Positions 10,834 to 22,178 of a stretch of 40,496 nucleotides of DNA are shown here, in pieces. Where the stretch lies: contig JAYMSP010000836.1 in NCBI GenBank assembly GCA_036897095.1, positions 1-40,496 of the forward strand, in the 5' to 3' direction. This DNA comes from Plantago elongata (Eukaryota; Streptophyta; Magnoliopsida; Lamiales; Plantaginaceae). The position numbers were made by a program, and so were the translations under genes. The notes below the pieces were generated by a model, which was not told the DNA's origin, searched no databases, and worked only from the letters and a program-made list of their open reading frames with translations. The number at the start of each line of letters is the position of its first letter. The stretch's first letter is position 1.

Positions 10834-12286
10834 ATGGCAATGGCACCTAAGCTCATGGCTCTTCTCATGCTTGTGGCACTCATCGCAGCCTTCGCTATCA
10901 CCGCCACAGAGGCTGCGGTAAGATCCATTTTCAATGTCTCTTGAAACACGAACTTATTCAGAGACGAAACTATTTATATTGTTGATTAACATTTACATTG
11001 TTAATAAAATTCGTTTTTGTATTTTGAGATAACACCAATATTGATTTTAACATAGACATTTTTGTTAATGACGATTTTTTTCACTATAATATATGTCCGT
11101 CTCTGAATAATTTATTTAGAAAATGTTTTTTAGGATACTTGCTCCATATTTGATATATACTACTAATGTTACAAACTATATTAAATTTATAATTAAACAT
11201 GTGATGTTTAAAATTAAACTTGTCGTCTTTTCTCTGCCTCTAAGAGAGATGGTATTGCAAAAGCTTATGCTTGTTTGATATAACGCTTGAACAGTCAACT
11301 CTTCATTTAAATCGAACTTTTTGTACATAAAATATTCAATTTCAGTTAATATAAGATTACTTAAATTATATGCCAAACCCTTATACTTTTTAAGTATAGT
11401 CACATCGGTGACGTTGTGACATGCTTAATTATATTGTAGATAAAATTATCCATTTTATTAATGTTAACTATGTTGTCTAATATTATTGGCTTTTCAACAA
11501 ATTTCTCAAAAAATTGTGATTCGTTTGCAGGGGAAGAAAGGTCGTTATTATGGCGAAGGCAGTTTGAAGCCATCTCGTAAGTGACAAGCATATTACAACA
11601 TTCTATGTAAACCTTTAATAAATTAATTAATTAACTTCAACACCTCAACAAAGATATATAGATAATTATATGACCCTTTATAAAATCTAAAAAGAGAGTA
11701 GTATTTTCATTTTCTATGAAACCTTTATTTTTTTTAATGTAGGTATGTGAAATTTTATTCAGTGCTTCTGGGTTTTTATGCCCTATCTATAAATTTTTAT
11801 TTAAGGTATATGGATTCCTCACGTTGTTTATAAATTTTTATTTAGGGTATGTAGGTTTTAATATAAAAAAATAAAATTTTTTATATTTAATGAAAAAACC
11901 GCTCTTTTATTTAGCACTTTAAAATAATGTATTCTAGTAGTACATTCTTCACTCTACGTGCCATATTTAAATTATATTGAACAAATTATTGCATATTAAT
12001 ACAATCCCTCTTCATATGTTGTTTAATAAAAGCCATATTTTATATGGTCCAATCCTCAATACGTATTACTTAGTACATTATGTCTAACTGTGGAATTTGA
12101 ACAGAGTGTAAGCGTCAATGTGACCGAAGATGTAGTCAGACACAATACCACAACAATTGCATACTCTTCTGTAACAAGTGTTGCTTGAAATGCCTTTGCG
12201 TACCACCGGGTTACTACGGAAACAAACAAAAATGCGCTTGTTACAACAATTGGAAGACTCAACAGGGAGGACCAAAATGCCCTTAA
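10834..12286 (+). CDS. GASA/snakin gibberellin-regulated peptide precursor
   Basis: Three coding exons are read: 10834-10917, 11531-11576 and 12105-12286 (stop TAA 12284-12286). The introns of 613 and 528 bp have GTAAGA/GCAG and GTAAGT/ACAG sites in phases 0 and 1. The joined protein is 103 aa. Residues 1-27 are a clear signal peptide (LMALLMLVALIAAFAITA). A short basic spacer (GKKGRYYGEGSLKPS) follows, then the C-terminal GASA domain with all 12 conserved cysteines: CKRQC, DRRC, FCNKCC, KCLCVPPGYYGNK, CACYNNWK and the terminal GGPKCP. The length and pattern are normal for the family, and the NKCC/VPPGYYGNK blocks resemble Arabidopsis GASA4-type members. GASA peptides are secreted, disulfide-rich, often gibberellin-responsive, and act in growth or antimicrobial defence; which role applies here cannot be read from sequence. 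The gene is convergent with the PMEI gene downstream. Confidence 0.95.
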
Positions 12287-13449
12287 AATGATGGATTCGG
12301 ATCGAATCAGATCGAATTGTTATTGAAGATTTAGAACTTTGTTACAACCTTTTACTTTGCAGTTTCCCGTGTTTTTCTCAGTCATGTTACTCGATTCCTT
12401 CTATGGTTTTTCCGTATTACGTATTATTGTTATTATATGGCTCAGTCAGTCAAATGGATGATTATGTTCCATTGTTCTGTAATGTAACATTTGGTGCTCC
12501 AATTGGTTGGTATTTTCACACCATGTGAGAGCTAGTTGACCAAATTTACTGTTCCTCGATTAGTACGGTTCCATGATATATTATTATTGTTCTTAATAAT
12601 AAACAAGTTTCAACTGTTCATGAGAACTTGTTTCTCTTCGTGTTCTACCTCTATCACTTCATATTAACGTTACTATGACTTCCCCAGTGGCATTATGCGA
12701 ATCGAGCCTTATCAAAGATTCAACTCGATTCGATTCGATTTGATAAGCTATCTCAAATTGATTAGGCAACTAATAAATTGTGACTATTTATGTTAGACAA
12801 TCATCCTAAATTGGAGATCTACCTTATAACGCTAAGTGAGTACACAAATCAAGATAATTTTCAAGTCATGTTTAAGAGTAAAGTTTAAGAATACTTTTCA
12901 AGTTAAATTTCAAGTTCAAATTTAAATACATGTTCAAACGTTCAAAGTAAAATCCAGTTTAAGTTGAATTGCATTAAACAAGATTAAAAAAATTAAAAGA
13001 CATGGAAATAACAATTCATGACACGTTCATGAATACTTGTTCAGTCAACCAATCTATGCCTATTTATAATTACGTTGTATATTTTTTACTAGTTTATGAA
13101 TTTATTTCAATACTTTCTTATCAAGTATAAGGATGTACAAGGCATCGAATTACGTTTTGAATTTGTACAAGTTCATAATTCGACTTTTAAAAATTAGAGT
13201 GGTACACTCCATGCCAACATTAACCAGCTTTAGATGAAAAATCAGAAATCATAGTAAAGTTGAACTGTCTATGCCAATATTGACTAACATTTAACTAAAA
13301 TTTACAATTCAACACAAAATATGTCTTTGTGCCATCCCTACTAATAAAGTGAACTAGTTATGCGATTTTTCAACTTTAATCCCATAACAATGAGGTTATA
13401 ATAGTTTTATTAATTGTAGATTTCCAAGTCTACGAAAAAATAGGACCTG
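12287..13449. other. Convergent intergenic region, no gene seen
   Basis: Holds the 3' UTR of the GASA gene (probably ending by about 12610, after AATAATAAACAAG) and the 3' end of the PMEI gene on the other strand. A short ATTCGATTCGATT run occurs near 12725, and CAAGTTCAAATTTAAA-like low-complexity sequence at 12850-12930. No catalytic pectinesterase sequence was found here. Confidence 0.5.
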
Positions 13450-14382
13450 CTAACACCTTCCCATTCGACAAAGTAAGAAAAACAAGAAAAATAAAAACAA
13501 GTACTGTGTCACAAACAACAAAGCACCGAACAAATCTTGCAATACGAACGAAATATAATATTCACTTGTTTGAAAATAACTATAACTCTCCGGCGGCATA
13601 TGTAGATCTTCAAATCTGTCAAGTACCAGACCGTATTTCATCAAATAATCCACGCATAAACCCCCATACATTTTCGCTTCATCAACATTATCTCTCAGAT
13701 CTGCAGCAGCAGCCGTAACCGTTTTGTTACCGGCTAAACGTTGATCAAGATAACAAGAGTTGAGGTCCTTGTCTGCATTGTTGAACCAATTCAGCATCTC
13801 TTTTCTCTCTACATCTGTTATTGTTAGCACGTGATCTATCGAGCTCATCTTCCAGTTCCACGACGCACGGCTGATATTACTCCAAGCATTCTGTAACGAG
13901 ACGGAGCAGTTCTTCATCTGTTCCGTTTGGATAGCGGACTCCATGGCGAGGAGGAGCGAAGTAGCATTTTCGATCTTTTTGATGGCTAGTTTTCGGAAGT
14001 GAGCGAAAGCATGATCCGGGTGTCTAATTAGTAGAGTTGATATCGGATTGAGGGATTCGAAGCAGGTTAGATCGCTGCGAGTAACAGAGCAGAAAGATGC
14101 AACTGCAGGATCTGGTAGTGATGGCTCGTTGTAATCAGGAAACAGGTAAAGAAATGAAATAGTTGAAATGAGTGCTAGTAAGATGAGGAGTATGGTGAAT
14201 AAGGTGAAGATTAGGATCTTGGTTCTTTTCCTGAAACTTGATAAGGCTGCTGCTGCTTCATTGTAATCTTTCTGTTCGAGGAGATTGGCATTCATATTTG
14301 ATAAACTGATAAGATTAGGAACACAATTACGTACGAGATTAATAAGAGGCATGTGTATCTCCGTTCTTTGTGCAAAGTTCAT
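13450..14382 (-). CDS. Membrane-anchored PMEI-domain protein, pectinesterase pro-region-like
   Basis: Single exon, 310 aa from the first in-frame ATG (14382); an internal ATG at 14295 gives 281 aa and a more typical short N-terminus. A basic RKRTK stretch precedes a hydrophobic segment (about residues 56-82, ILIFTLFTILLILLALISTI), as in the type-II anchor of group-2 pectin methylesterases. It is followed by a PMEI (invertase/pectinesterase inhibitor) domain starting FCSVTRSDLTCFESL and continuing through a third cysteine (KNCSVSLQNAW) and a fourth (NSCYLDQRLAGN). PMEI domains inhibit pectin methylesterases or act as their pro-region. The catalytic pectinesterase domain is absent from the ORF and from the 1.1 kb beyond it. 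The end is odd: instead of the usual last helix there is a second hydrophobic stretch (LFVTQYLFLFFLFFLL) and a short basic tail. It may be a degenerate gene or a stand-alone inhibitor. A copia LTR remnant lies immediately upstream. Confidence 0.8.
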   Translation of the reverse strand: MNFAQRTEIHMPLINLVRNCVPNLISLSNMNANLLEQKDYNEAAAALSSFRKRTKILIFTLFTILLILLALISTISFLYLFPDYNEPSLPDPAVASFCSVTRSDLTCFESLNPISTLLIRHPDHAFAHFRKLAIKKIENATSLLLAMESAIQTEQMKNCSVSLQNAWSNISRASWNWKMSSIDHVLTITDVERKEMLNWFNNADKDLNSCYLDQRLAGNKTVTAAAADLRDNVDEAKMYGGLCVDYLMKYGLVLDRFEDLHMPPESYSYFQTSEYYISFVLQDLFGALLFVTQYLFLFFLFFLLCRMGRC

Positions 14383-14489
14383 GTGATCAATTGTACGTAG
14401 CTTCCTCACACTTTCGCACACAAATTAAATTATATACTGCACAGTTGAACAACTAATTAATTCAACACAAAGTATCATAAGATACGGTC

Positions 14490-14853
14490 TCTATCTAGAG
14501 TCGAACAATAGCCCATAGTAATAGTTAGCTAACTATCAAGAAACGTATAATCTCATATAACCAACATAGAAGAGTTGAAGTAACTCTACTATGCTTTGAA
14601 TTTACAGAGAAATTGTATCAAAATCAAGTGAAAAAGAAAGAGGGAAGCAACTAATTTAAATAGATGTTCTAACTGAACTAATACGTGAGGTACTATCCTT
14701 CAAGCACGTGGTACAAGCCGTGTTATAATTAAAATGAACACGTAACGAACTCAAACGCGACTTCGTCTTTGTTCCTTTTAGCAGCTCATTTGATGAATGA
14801 GTTCTTCAATCCATATTTCCTTCAATCTTGTTGCATCTTTGATGATCCTTTAG
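14490..14853 (-). mobile_element. Degraded copia 3' LTR remnant
   Basis: On the minus strand this follows the polypurine tract directly, where the 3' LTR must start. It contains a TATTTAAA box (14655-14662) and a downstream pyrimidine-rich leader, as in copia LTRs. Neither a TG start nor a CA end is intact and no target duplication is visible, so the lower boundary is approximate. It lies in the upstream region of the PMEI gene, in the same orientation. Confidence 0.55.
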
Positions 14854-15900
14854 ACTCCCCCTCAAGATGAATGTGGATATTCTGAACATTCAGCTTGGCT
14901 TCGAAATGCCCAACCAATTGAGGACCCAATGGTTTTGTAAACATGTCTGCAATATTGTGTTTTGAAGGTATTTGCACAAGTTGAATAACCTTGCCTTTCA
15001 ACTTCTCCATGATGAAGTGACAATCAACATCTATATGTTTTGTCTTGTCATGGAAGACAGGGTTGTGAGCTATACAATATGCAGACTTAGAGTCCGTGTA
15101 GAGGATAGCAGGTCTGGAATGATCAATATGCAAGTCCTTTAGTAGATACAATAACCACTGCAATTCACAAGTAGTGTATGCTATGGCTCTATACTCAGCC
15201 TCTGCAGATGATTTGCTCACTGTAGGCTGTTTCTTTGATCTCATTAAAGAATCTCCCAAGAAAAGTGAGTACCATGTGATACTCCTCCTTGTATGTAGGC
15301 ATCTAGCCCAATCACTATCAGCAAATCCTTTTAGTGTAAGGTCTAATGAGGCTGACAACAATATGCCTTGGCTTGGTGTAGATTTGAGATATCTCAACAA
15401 TCTATGCGCTGCAGCAAGATGGCCTTCAGTTGGTTTAGACATATGTTGAGTCAAGGTCTGTAGACTATAAGAAACATCTGGTCTTGTGATTGTTAGATAC
15501 AATAATCTCCCAATCAATCTTCTGTAATGTGATGGATCTTCTAGTAACTTGTCACTCTCCATAAACCCTTATTGAGAATCCATAGGAGTAGTTGTTGGTC
15601 TGCAACCAATATAACCAGTGTCAGCGAGAATATCTAAGCAATATTTTCGTTGACATAATGCAATGCCTTTTGTGTTTCTTGCAACTTCAATCCAAAGCAT
15701 ATATTTCATATTGCCAAGATCTTTAATGGTGAAAGCTGCATGGAGATGATCCTTCACTGCTTGAATTTCATGCAAGCTATCTCCAGCTAAAAGTATATCA
15801 TCCACATAACAAGCAAGAGCAGTGAAATTAGTGTCAATCTTTCTAACAAAGAGCGAAGAATGAGAAACACAATGAAATCTCAAGCCCCACTGGAATCTAA
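14854..15900 (-). pseudogene. Ty1/copia pol fragment (RT C-terminus and RNase H)
   Basis: Two open stretches in the same frame (15883-15569 and 15562-14822) are separated by one TAA stop at 15566-15568. The first has the reverse transcriptase catalytic motif YVDDILLAG and the KDLGNMKY block. The second carries the RRLIGRLLYLTITRPDVSY motif and the copia RNase H landmarks FADSDWA, SSAEAEYRA, TDSKSA and HNIADMFTKPL. The polypurine tract TTGAGGGGGAGT is at 14865-14854. Gag, protease, integrase, the RT N-terminus and the 5' LTR are missing; homology breaks off near 15900. Stop codon and truncation make it a dead remnant. Confidence 0.92.
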
Positions 15901-16827
15901 TGAAATCTCATGCACCACCGAAATTCGGCAATCACCGAAATAGACATCCACTATAAAATATTGCAGAGTTTAGATATGCATCCACAGAAATCTGCTGACA
16001 TCCACCATGTTTAAGTTGGCATGGCCGAACCTGCAAAAAAAATTTCAGTAAACAATGTTGCAGCAATGTTTTTGTTATGATGTAGCATTGGTTGACAATC
16101 TCAAGAAACACGATGATTCTTGCTACAACATTATAACTAAATGTTGTTGCATTTGTTTGATACTCTAAATAACACATGCAACTACTTTCACAACATCATT
16201 GTAATTATATTGCTAAAGCATTGTTTACAATAAACAATGTTGCAGCAATGTTTTTATTATGATGTAGCATTTGGTTGACGATCTCAAGGAAAAACGATGA
16301 TTCTTTCTACAACATTATAACTAAATGTTGTTGCATCAGTTTGATACTCTAAATAACACATAGATCTACTTTCACAGCATTGTAATTATATTGCTAAAGC
16401 ATTGTTTGTCTTATAAATAAGCAACATTCATTAATGCTTTGCTCCCTCCACTTTATGAAATCAAATGGTGTGATGTATTTCTCCTTTATGTTGAACATGA
16501 GTTTAACAATCAAACCATCATGTATTAAATAATTTCATTAACAAATACAAAATGTTTCTTTTTCAATTTTAATTTGAATTTTTCTAATTAATTTGATATG
16601 AACTCTTCACTTTAGTAACCAGTAGAAGTCATTTCACTATAGATATTCAACATAACAAATTTAACACCAAAGAAGAAGATATTGATTTCAATGAAACTTC
16701 TGATATTTTTTGTTATAACTGTATTTTTCTTTATAAAACTTTTGATGTTTTTTGTTATAAATGTATTGTATGTCCATCTCTTTAACTTTAGTCTATTTAT
16801 AAATTTTGTATCTCAAAGGACTAAATC
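15901..16827. other. Repeat-derived intergenic, no gene seen
   Basis: Joins the copia truncation point to the second solo LTR. It shares GTTGCAGCAATG and GATGTAGCATTGG motifs with the tandem block of the dispersed repeats at 3459-5260 and 20112-22535, so it is probably another, rearranged relative. It contains a 182-bp tandem duplication. Short open frames at 15932-16177 and 16682-16885 are not convincing. Confidence 0.5.
16050..16407. repeat. 182-bp tandem duplication, 2 copies
   Basis: Unit 1 (16050-16231) and unit 2 (16232-16407) both start AAACAATGTTGCAGCAATGT and end TTGCTAAAGCATTGTTT. They share TTGATACTCTAAATAACACAT and ACAACATTATAACTAAATG with only scattered substitutions and small indels, so the duplication is fairly recent. 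Confidence 0.9.
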
Positions 16828-19678
16828 TGTAAGGCCCCGGTCTGGTCCGGACATCAAGGATTGTGCCAAGCATCCAAATATATAAATATCAAAATATTAT
16901 TTAGTACAACTCCAAATGTACTTCAGAACTTAACACAAAAAACACACACTTATACAATAGGATTAGCAGCGGAATGTCCAGTCCTAGTATCAGCCGGTAT
17001 GTCTAGCTACCCAGTTCTCCCTTCGTGCTCCAAATCTGGGAAAGCAGAATTATTGGAAACAGGGAGAGTGTCAGTCACATGGACTCAGTGAGGATAATCA
17101 AGCATGATGAATATATGCGTATGAATGCAACAGTACAGTAAACCAACACACTTGTTGATCAGGCAGTAGTAAACAGTGGGGAAACCGGTATCAGTCAGTC
17201 AGTATCATATCACATGAAAGGTGCCAGATTTACAGTACTAAATAGTAACTGTCTTGGGCTAGACCGAACGGATCAGGTTGCGGTCTCATCAGTAGCAGCG
17301 TGACTGCGTGTGGAGTTGCTTTCACGACAGGCATGACCCGTCACAACTCATAAAATCCAAACCGTTTGAATGGCTATCCAGTCAGTATTGCCCGAAAGGA
17401 TAGCGTTGCAGGACGCTTTACAGTAACAGTATGTCGACAATGTCGACCAGGACGGTTTCCCAAATTTTCAGAAAAAAGTGTGTGGTTGCTTTTTCAGTAA
17501 AACAGTTTTTCATGCAATGCAATGCATGAGGATCAGTAACGGGGTAATATGCAGATGCAATGCGGTAACAGTAAACAGGAGCAGTAACATGATCAGTAAA
17601 CAGGATCAATAACAATATCAGTGACATGATCAGTAAACAGGATCAGAGTTGGTATCTGGAATCAGTAATAGGGTTTCAGTGTACAGTACAAACTAGTAAC
17701 TAGGTTCGAGTCAATACAGGTGCGGTTCCCTAATACAGGTTGTCTACATTGATACAGTCAGTCAACTAAATCGGTAAACGAGTCGAGGTCGGTCGTCGTC
17801 GAGTAGTCGCAGTCAGGATTAGACAATCAAACAGGCAAGCATATACACAAGGACAGGTGCAGGAATTGAAAAGTAGTGAAAGGAAGCACTTTAACTTTTC
17901 CAGGGCCTGATGCCGAAGGCCAGCTATCACTCACCTTGGATGTCTTGACAGTTAAGCGGCTTTGTACTTCCTGATAAATAAACGAGCAATACTACTTAAT
18001 TCCAATGCTAAAATGATTTAAAAGACTCTCGACACTTTTCTTAAATCCGTTTAACTGACGACGTCTAAGTAGATTATTTTATAAAGTCTTGCGACGTACG
18101 AACAAACTTGATTTACTATCCGAGTTTTACAATGATTACAGAATATACGACATTTTACTTAATTAATTAATTAATTGACGTTCAAGTTACTCGACAACTT
18201 AATAGTTTCCTAAAATTATTTATCTCCTTTGAAATCCGTTAATTCGACCTAGTATTTTATTTTCGAAAATTAAATCCGACATATGACCCTTAACAGATAA
18301 AATTCAGACAACAAACGGCAAGTCTGTCTCAGTATAATTATCCAGGCCTATAACAGCAAGTTGCCAGTCATCTACCCTCAACAGATCAACATAATAGACA
18401 GAATATCATACTATAGTCTATTTTCGACAGCCAGTCGACATCTATAATTCATCAGCCGTATAACAGTGTGACAACATCTAGCCATGTCTAAGCTTCAATA
18501 GGTCAATACTATAGACAGCATATTACCGCCTATAGTCGACGGCCAGTCGACGCTATATCCCACTACAGTTACACTATATACATTAATTAATATTTACCAG
18601 TTATTCTAATAACTTAAACAGTATAACAGTATAATTTAAATTCCCAATTACGATAATATCCGGTAATAAACGATAATAACTGATAATATACGATAATAAA
18701 CGAAGGATTAGCGTGACACTAACCGAGCAAAGTGTGAGCGCGAGAGCGGGGAACGTCGAGTAGCGTGTTGACAGTTGGGTGGCACGAGACCGCAAATAAT
18801 TTCGACTTAGTCTCCCTTTTCGTTTTTCGAATATAATCGAACACGAGGGACACTTTACCGGACAATTTGGTCGCGTTATAACGACACTAATCCAGAAAAA
18901 GGCAATTGAGACCGTGCGGTGGTGGTAGTGGCGGCAGGAGGTGGAATAGTGGTGGTGATGGGCGGAGGGACGGTGGTGAAGCGGTGGAGTGGCGAGCAGA
19001 AGGGAGATGAGAGCAGGGGGTGGTGTGGTCGGGATTTGACAACCGGACTCGGCTATTTATAGCCATGGGCGCCGACCACGAGCCGTCTCCGGCTGCCGCG
19101 CGTCCGCCACTCATCCCGCACCGCCCTTCCTTCTTCACACGCGTGTCTCACGCCTCCGTTCTACTTGCCACGTGTTTATGGTGTTGGCTAGTTGGTGTTG
19201 GTGAAGGCGGCGGAACAGAGCCGCAAGGTTTGAACAGGGAAGACGAATTGACCAGAGAAACAGACGTGTTGGGGAAGATGATGAGCATGAAAAGGCCAAG
19301 ATACCCTTACTTGGAAAGAAAAGGAAAGAAGGACTAAGGTTAAACCGGTACTTTCGCTATTATATATAACTGGATCGTTTTGGCTTCCAAACGACTTGCA
19401 AATAAAATCCGGAAAAATGGAAAATCGATTCCCGAATACTTTTCAGGTCGTACCCGAGCCACAGGAAAAATAAAATAAATAATTTTTATTTTATTATTTT
19501 TAATATTATTTTAGTTTATTAATAAATGACTAAATTTCATTTTAACGTCGAATCCGCTCGGCGTTAAAATTCCAAATTTGACCTGATTTACTTACGTAAT
19601 ATTTTCGCTCGTGCGAAATAATAAAATTAATATTTTATTAAATTTTCGAGTAGACGAGGAAATTTGTCGGACCTTACA
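16828..19678 (+). mobile_element. Solo LTR, copy 2 (same family), TSD AAATC
   Basis: A 2851-bp solo LTR beginning TGTAAGGCCCCGGTCTGGTCC and ending GTCGGACCTTACA. It is flanked by a perfect 5-bp target duplication AAATC (16823-16827 and 19679-19683). It is collinear with the LTR at 530-3452: shared blocks include GGGCCTGATGCCGAAGGCCAG, GACGACAAGTCTG-like and ACGGCAAGTCTGTC blocks, TGGCTTCCAAACGACT, AATAAAATAAATAATTTTTA and the closing GACGAGGAAATTTGTCGG. No retrotransposon interior adjoins. It lacks the 38-bp minisatellite of copy 1 and has one, not two, copies of the GGGCCTGATGCCGAAGGCC block. Open frames inside (17418-17627, 18887-19337) are not genes. Confidence 0.92.
19054..19061 (+). promoter_or_regulatory. 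Probable LTR TATA box (copy 2)
   Basis: TATTTATA in GC-rich context, 624 bp from the LTR end, is at the position equivalent to TATATATA (2808-2815) in copy 1. Confidence 0.5.
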
Positions 19679-20111
19679 AAATCATCCAATATAACATTTA
19701 TATTATGACATATATCGGAGGTATGCGGGTCTAATTTAGCCAGGTTCTACGAGCCCGGTCAAATGGGCATTGACTGGACATGAACTTTCAGACATAATTT
19801 TACTATTTGAACTCACCACAAAAGTTTTGTCAAGTTATAATACAAGCTTAACAAAGCTCTCAGTTTTATCGATACAGATTTCATTCTTTAGATAACAATT
19901 TAAGACGACGAAGAGAATAGCTAATTAGGAATCGGGTAGGCAACCTAGTTCAAGCATTAATAAATATAGTAGATCTCATATAGATTCTAAAGTCTCCACC
20001 ATTCTTTCTCTATTGAGATAGTTGATCAATGTCGACAGTTCATTTTAATAAATTTTATTTTTCGGAGGTGGTTGTCGATTTCGGATTTTCTTTGGTAGAA
20101 CATATCTTCAC
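19679..20111. other. Intergenic between solo LTR 2 and the repeat copy
   Basis: Non-coding. A piece near 19728-19790 (GGGTCTAATTTAGCC, GAGCCCGGTCAAATGGGCATTGAC) resembles the subterminal sequence of the hAT-like element at 5316-5964 (ATTTAGCCCACCTGGTCAATGG), so it may be a hAT fragment. Confidence 0.4.
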
Positions 20112-20574
20112 CCCCATGATCTCTTAGTCCTTATGTCTTTGTCGACTCGTTTTCATGTGTCCCTCCAACCTCTACGAGTTACCGATTGAGATTACGCCTC
20201 TCAACATATTTGAAATTATTTGAATGCTCTAATTACTTCATTGAATTGCTCGAATGATAAAATTTTGTAGCTACTGTTTTTGTTTATTGATACATTTCAC
20301 TTGAAGACATGGATTAAACTTATATAAAGTTAATTACGATAACAGACCTAATATATTATAGTGGTTCAACTTACTATGTGTAAATGGTCGCAAGAATCAT
20401 TAAACATGTCCAACTAATCTGAAGAATTTAGTCGGTCGATCCATCATGCTTATATGTTGATATTGTAACCTTCCCCATAAGTGGATGTAGCTTATACAAT
20501 CAAATAATCAGGCATGCTTTCATGCATGTAATTAAGTCGGTTTGAAGCTAAATGAATGAATAGTGTAGTTGTTA

Positions 20575-21204
20575 GACCAACTCCATTAGTTGCAATTCAC
20601 TCAGTCCCAAAGTCTCGGTCACGTCAGCATTCTACTTACTGCAACTCACTTTGCAACTATGCACAATTCACTACTCCAACAGTGAGGCCCAAAATCTATT
20701 TTATGTTAACATTTCTTTCAAACTTAATGATTCATTTCATTTTCTTTTCTCATTTCCTTAAACGTTATTCTTGAATTGATTTCAAATATTAATTAATTAT
20801 GTATTTTCTTTTTTACAAGCGTACTTATTTCTTGAAGAAATGTATTTTCTCTTCTATTATTACGATTTTCAATTTAAATAATATATTTATAATATTCTAT
20901 AAGTAATATTTAACTTAATTTTATATAGAATATAATTATTATATTTGTAGCAATAAAATAAAGAAGAAATGATTTGATGAATTGAAAGAGAAGAGATGAA
21001 TTGATGCTATTGCAATGAATTGATGCTACTGCAATGAAGAGAAACAAAAAGAAAGAGCAAGAATTAATAAGCAAGAAGGAGTAAACAACATATTGCAATG
21101 CTGGGACGAGGCAACGTTGGGCCTCTCGCTTAGACTCAGTTGGAGGCTGAGCCAGCATTTCAGTAGCAGTTTCAATCCGGGTTGGGTCGCTGTTGGAGAT
21201 GGTC
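20575..21204. mobile_element. PIF/Harbinger (Tourist-like) MITE, TSD TTA
   Basis: The ends are GACCAACTCCATTAG and, reverse-complemented, GACCATCTCCAACAG, flanked on both sides by TTA (20572-20574 and 21205-21207). A 3-bp TTA/TAA duplication and GAxCATCTCCAAC-type ends fit PIF/Harbinger MITEs of dicots. The empty site is visible in the first repeat copy: GTAGTTGTCACCAATACAT near 3911 has no insert. Open frames inside (20556-20774, 20910-21211) are not genes. Confidence 0.82.
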
Positions 21205-22009
21205 TTACCAATATATTTTCAACTTCACATATTATTCGTACAGTTTCATGATGTCATGCATGTATTCGGTGCTTTTGTGAGTATGCAATTGTATAATTTT
21301 AACATGAACTTTTGTGTGAATGTCTGTTATGCTCAAATTGATTTATTAATGGGGTTGTAAGAATGTATGTATTAAAGGTAAACTATAATTAACATTCTTC
21401 AATTTAATTTAAAATTAATTAGTGGTCAAATTTCTAGTTTGACCCGGAAAAAATAGCATATAAGTTTATTTGGGACGAAGGAATGCATTTTCAAGTAAAC
21501 CAATTATACCATAAATGATTATTTTTCCTTTAATATAAACCATTGTACTATTCATCATTAAAAAACTCTTCAAATTTTACTATTTTACGATCAATTGTCT
21601 TTGATTTTGACCACAAATTTCCTTTAAACCATAGTAATAAATAATTCAATAAAAGTTTATATTAACATTTTAATAATTAATTTTTTATTAAATAATTTAT
21701 TACTATATCTTAAGAGTACTTTATAGTTAAAGATAAAGATAATTGACTGGTAGTTAATTAAATTTAATTTATGAATACTTTTTGTCACGATAAAGTATAT
21801 ATGTAACTTCTAGATGCAGATGAATAGATTTCCTAATTCTTTTCCTAAATAAAAGAATTTAAGCTAATATATTAAGTTATTTAATGTATTGATTGAGTAT
21901 ATTCGTTATAAATTTATATAAGGTACATTCATTACATTTATAACCTTAAATTGTAGCGCTGCGGCATTCATTATATTGCTGCAGCATTGCGCTGCCATCA
22001 GAAACAAAA

Positions 22010-22178
22010 GACGATGCAGCATTCGTTCATATCGATGTAGCATTGTTAGATAGGATAAATGTAAGAATAATTTGACACTGCAGTATTCGTTCATATCAAT
22101 GTAGCATACGGGATAAATGTAAGAATAAATTGTTGACGCTACAACATTCATTCATATTTATGTAGCATTGTACCCAGA
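22010..22178. repeat. 61-64-bp tandem repeat, about 2.7 copies
   Basis: Units start at 22010, 22074 and 22135 and contain GACGATGCAGCATTCGTTC and ATGTAGCATTG. It is the counterpart of the 67-bp tandem at 4731-4908. Confidence 0.8.

Noticed and set aside
14383-14421. Start of the PMEI protein at 14421
   Set aside because: That codon is GTG; ATG codons in frame are at 14382 and 14295.
15174-15449. Plus-strand frame opposite copia RNase H
   Set aside because: Antisense shadow of the retrotransposon coding strand.
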